Source of the DNA: Thermococcus sp.
GTDB lineage: Archaea; Methanobacteriota_B; Thermococci; Thermococcales; Thermococcaceae
Reading direction: 5' to 3'
NCBI GenBank assembly: GCA_015522395.1
Contig: WAMH01000091.1
Coordinates: forward strand, 1-5,304
Length of the DNA stretch: 5,304 nt
Under the pieces are notes generated by a model, which ran no database searches, was not told the DNA's origin, and saw only the letters and a program-made list of their open reading frames with translations. Both the position numbers and the translations under genes were made by a program. Below, one piece after another: positions 5,075-5,304 of this stretch. Each line of letters starts with the position of its first letter. Within the stretch, counting starts at the first letter, position 1.

Positions 5075-5304
5075 CTTCTCCCCCTCCAAGAGTACAGGAT
5101 GTAGAGCACCGTCCCGGCTATTCCGATGGAGTAGAAGGCGTTTTGAACCGCACGCGTCGGGTCGTTCCTCTTGAATCTGACAAAGCACGTGGTGGCGCCG
5201 TTTCCACGATAGATCACCCAGTAAGTTCCCTCCCGCGGGACGATGAACTCGCGCGAGAGCGAGCCGGCGAAAGTTCCGTTGAAAACAACGGCACCCTTGA
5301 AAAC
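5071..5304 (-). CDS. Membrane protein with an exterior domain and one C-terminal helix, C-terminal part; runs off the right edge
   Basis: Only the last 77 residues are present; the start lies beyond the window. I do not recognise the family. The first fifty or so residues alternate strand-like stretches, with VFKGAVVFNGTFAG, REFIVPREGTYWVIYRG and TTCFVRFKRND, as in a beta-sandwich facing the exterior. One hydrophobic helix follows (AFYSIGIAGTVLYILY), ending in a short basic tail SWRGRR, which fits an inside C-terminus by the positive-inside rule. The TGA overlaps the ABC ATPase start as ATGA, so the two are co-transcribed and probably translationally coupled. This suggests a role in the same transport system, perhaps as an accessory or sensing subunit, but a single helix cannot be the whole permease. 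The promoter is outside the window. Confidence 0.75.
   Translation of the reverse strand, partial: VFKGAVVFNGTFAGSLSREFIVPREGTYWVIYRGNGATTCFVRFKRNDPTRAVQNAFYSIGIAGTVLYILYSWRGRR
5083..5087 (-). promoter_or_regulatory. Ribosome binding site GGAGG of the ABC ATPase gene
   Basis: GGAGG, within a longer GGAGGGGGAG stretch, lies eight bases before ATG 5074 and inside the last codons of the upstream gene. It fixes the ATPase start at MIITENL and rejects the longer frame. Confidence 0.7.

Noticed and set aside
5075..5188. 38-residue N-terminal extension of the ABC ATPase
   Set aside because: It overlaps the upstream membrane-protein gene in another frame; a strong GGAGG and the ATGA overlap place the start at 5074, and the family begins at MIITENL.

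Overview
This window looks like a chromosomal segment from a hyperthermophilic euryarchaeon of the Thermococcales, probably Thermococcus. The ribosomal protein L15e and the RNase P p30 N-terminus closely resemble the Pyrococcus proteins as I recall them. The promoters are archaeal TATA type with TTTTAA or TATAAA cores. Genes are tightly packed, with ATGA stop/start overlaps, and are mostly GC-rich. The genus is inferred from memory, not from a search.

Left part, minus strand, read from 2536 down to 1: rpl15e (L15e), then a broken gene for a secreted, membrane-anchored protein, then a DUF54/COG1325 RNA-binding protein gene, then the start of rnp3 (RNase P component 3), which leaves the window at base 1. 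The last two share a 4-base ATGA overlap and are probably translationally coupled. Together with rpl15e they form a translation/RNA-processing neighbourhood. The broken gene sits inside it and has its own promoter and ribosome binding site. It carries three single-base frame disruptions, and correcting all three gives one 356-residue protein with a signal peptide, an exterior domain, a Ser/Thr-rich stalk and a C-terminal membrane anchor.

Middle, plus strand: divergent from rpl15e are a PAP2/Aur1-like membrane phosphatase gene (2653-3276) and an M24-family Xaa-Pro peptidase gene (3308-4384). The divergent spacer (2537-2652) holds a clear TATA box for the PAP2 gene and two abutting inverted repeats in the probable rpl15e leader.

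Right part, minus strand: an ABC transporter ATPase gene (4370-5074) converges on the peptidase gene with a 15-base overlap of the two coding ends. It is coupled by an ATGA overlap to an upstream gene (5071-5304, entering from the right edge) for a protein with an exterior domain and one C-terminal membrane helix.

Most of the window is ordinary housekeeping and membrane genes. I see no CRISPR array, tRNA, rRNA, insertion sequence or obvious new defence system. The items most worth a second look are the frameshifted exported-protein gene, the inverted repeats in the rpl15e leader, and the ABC ATPase with its single-helix partner. No gene-free stretch exceeds about 140 bases.
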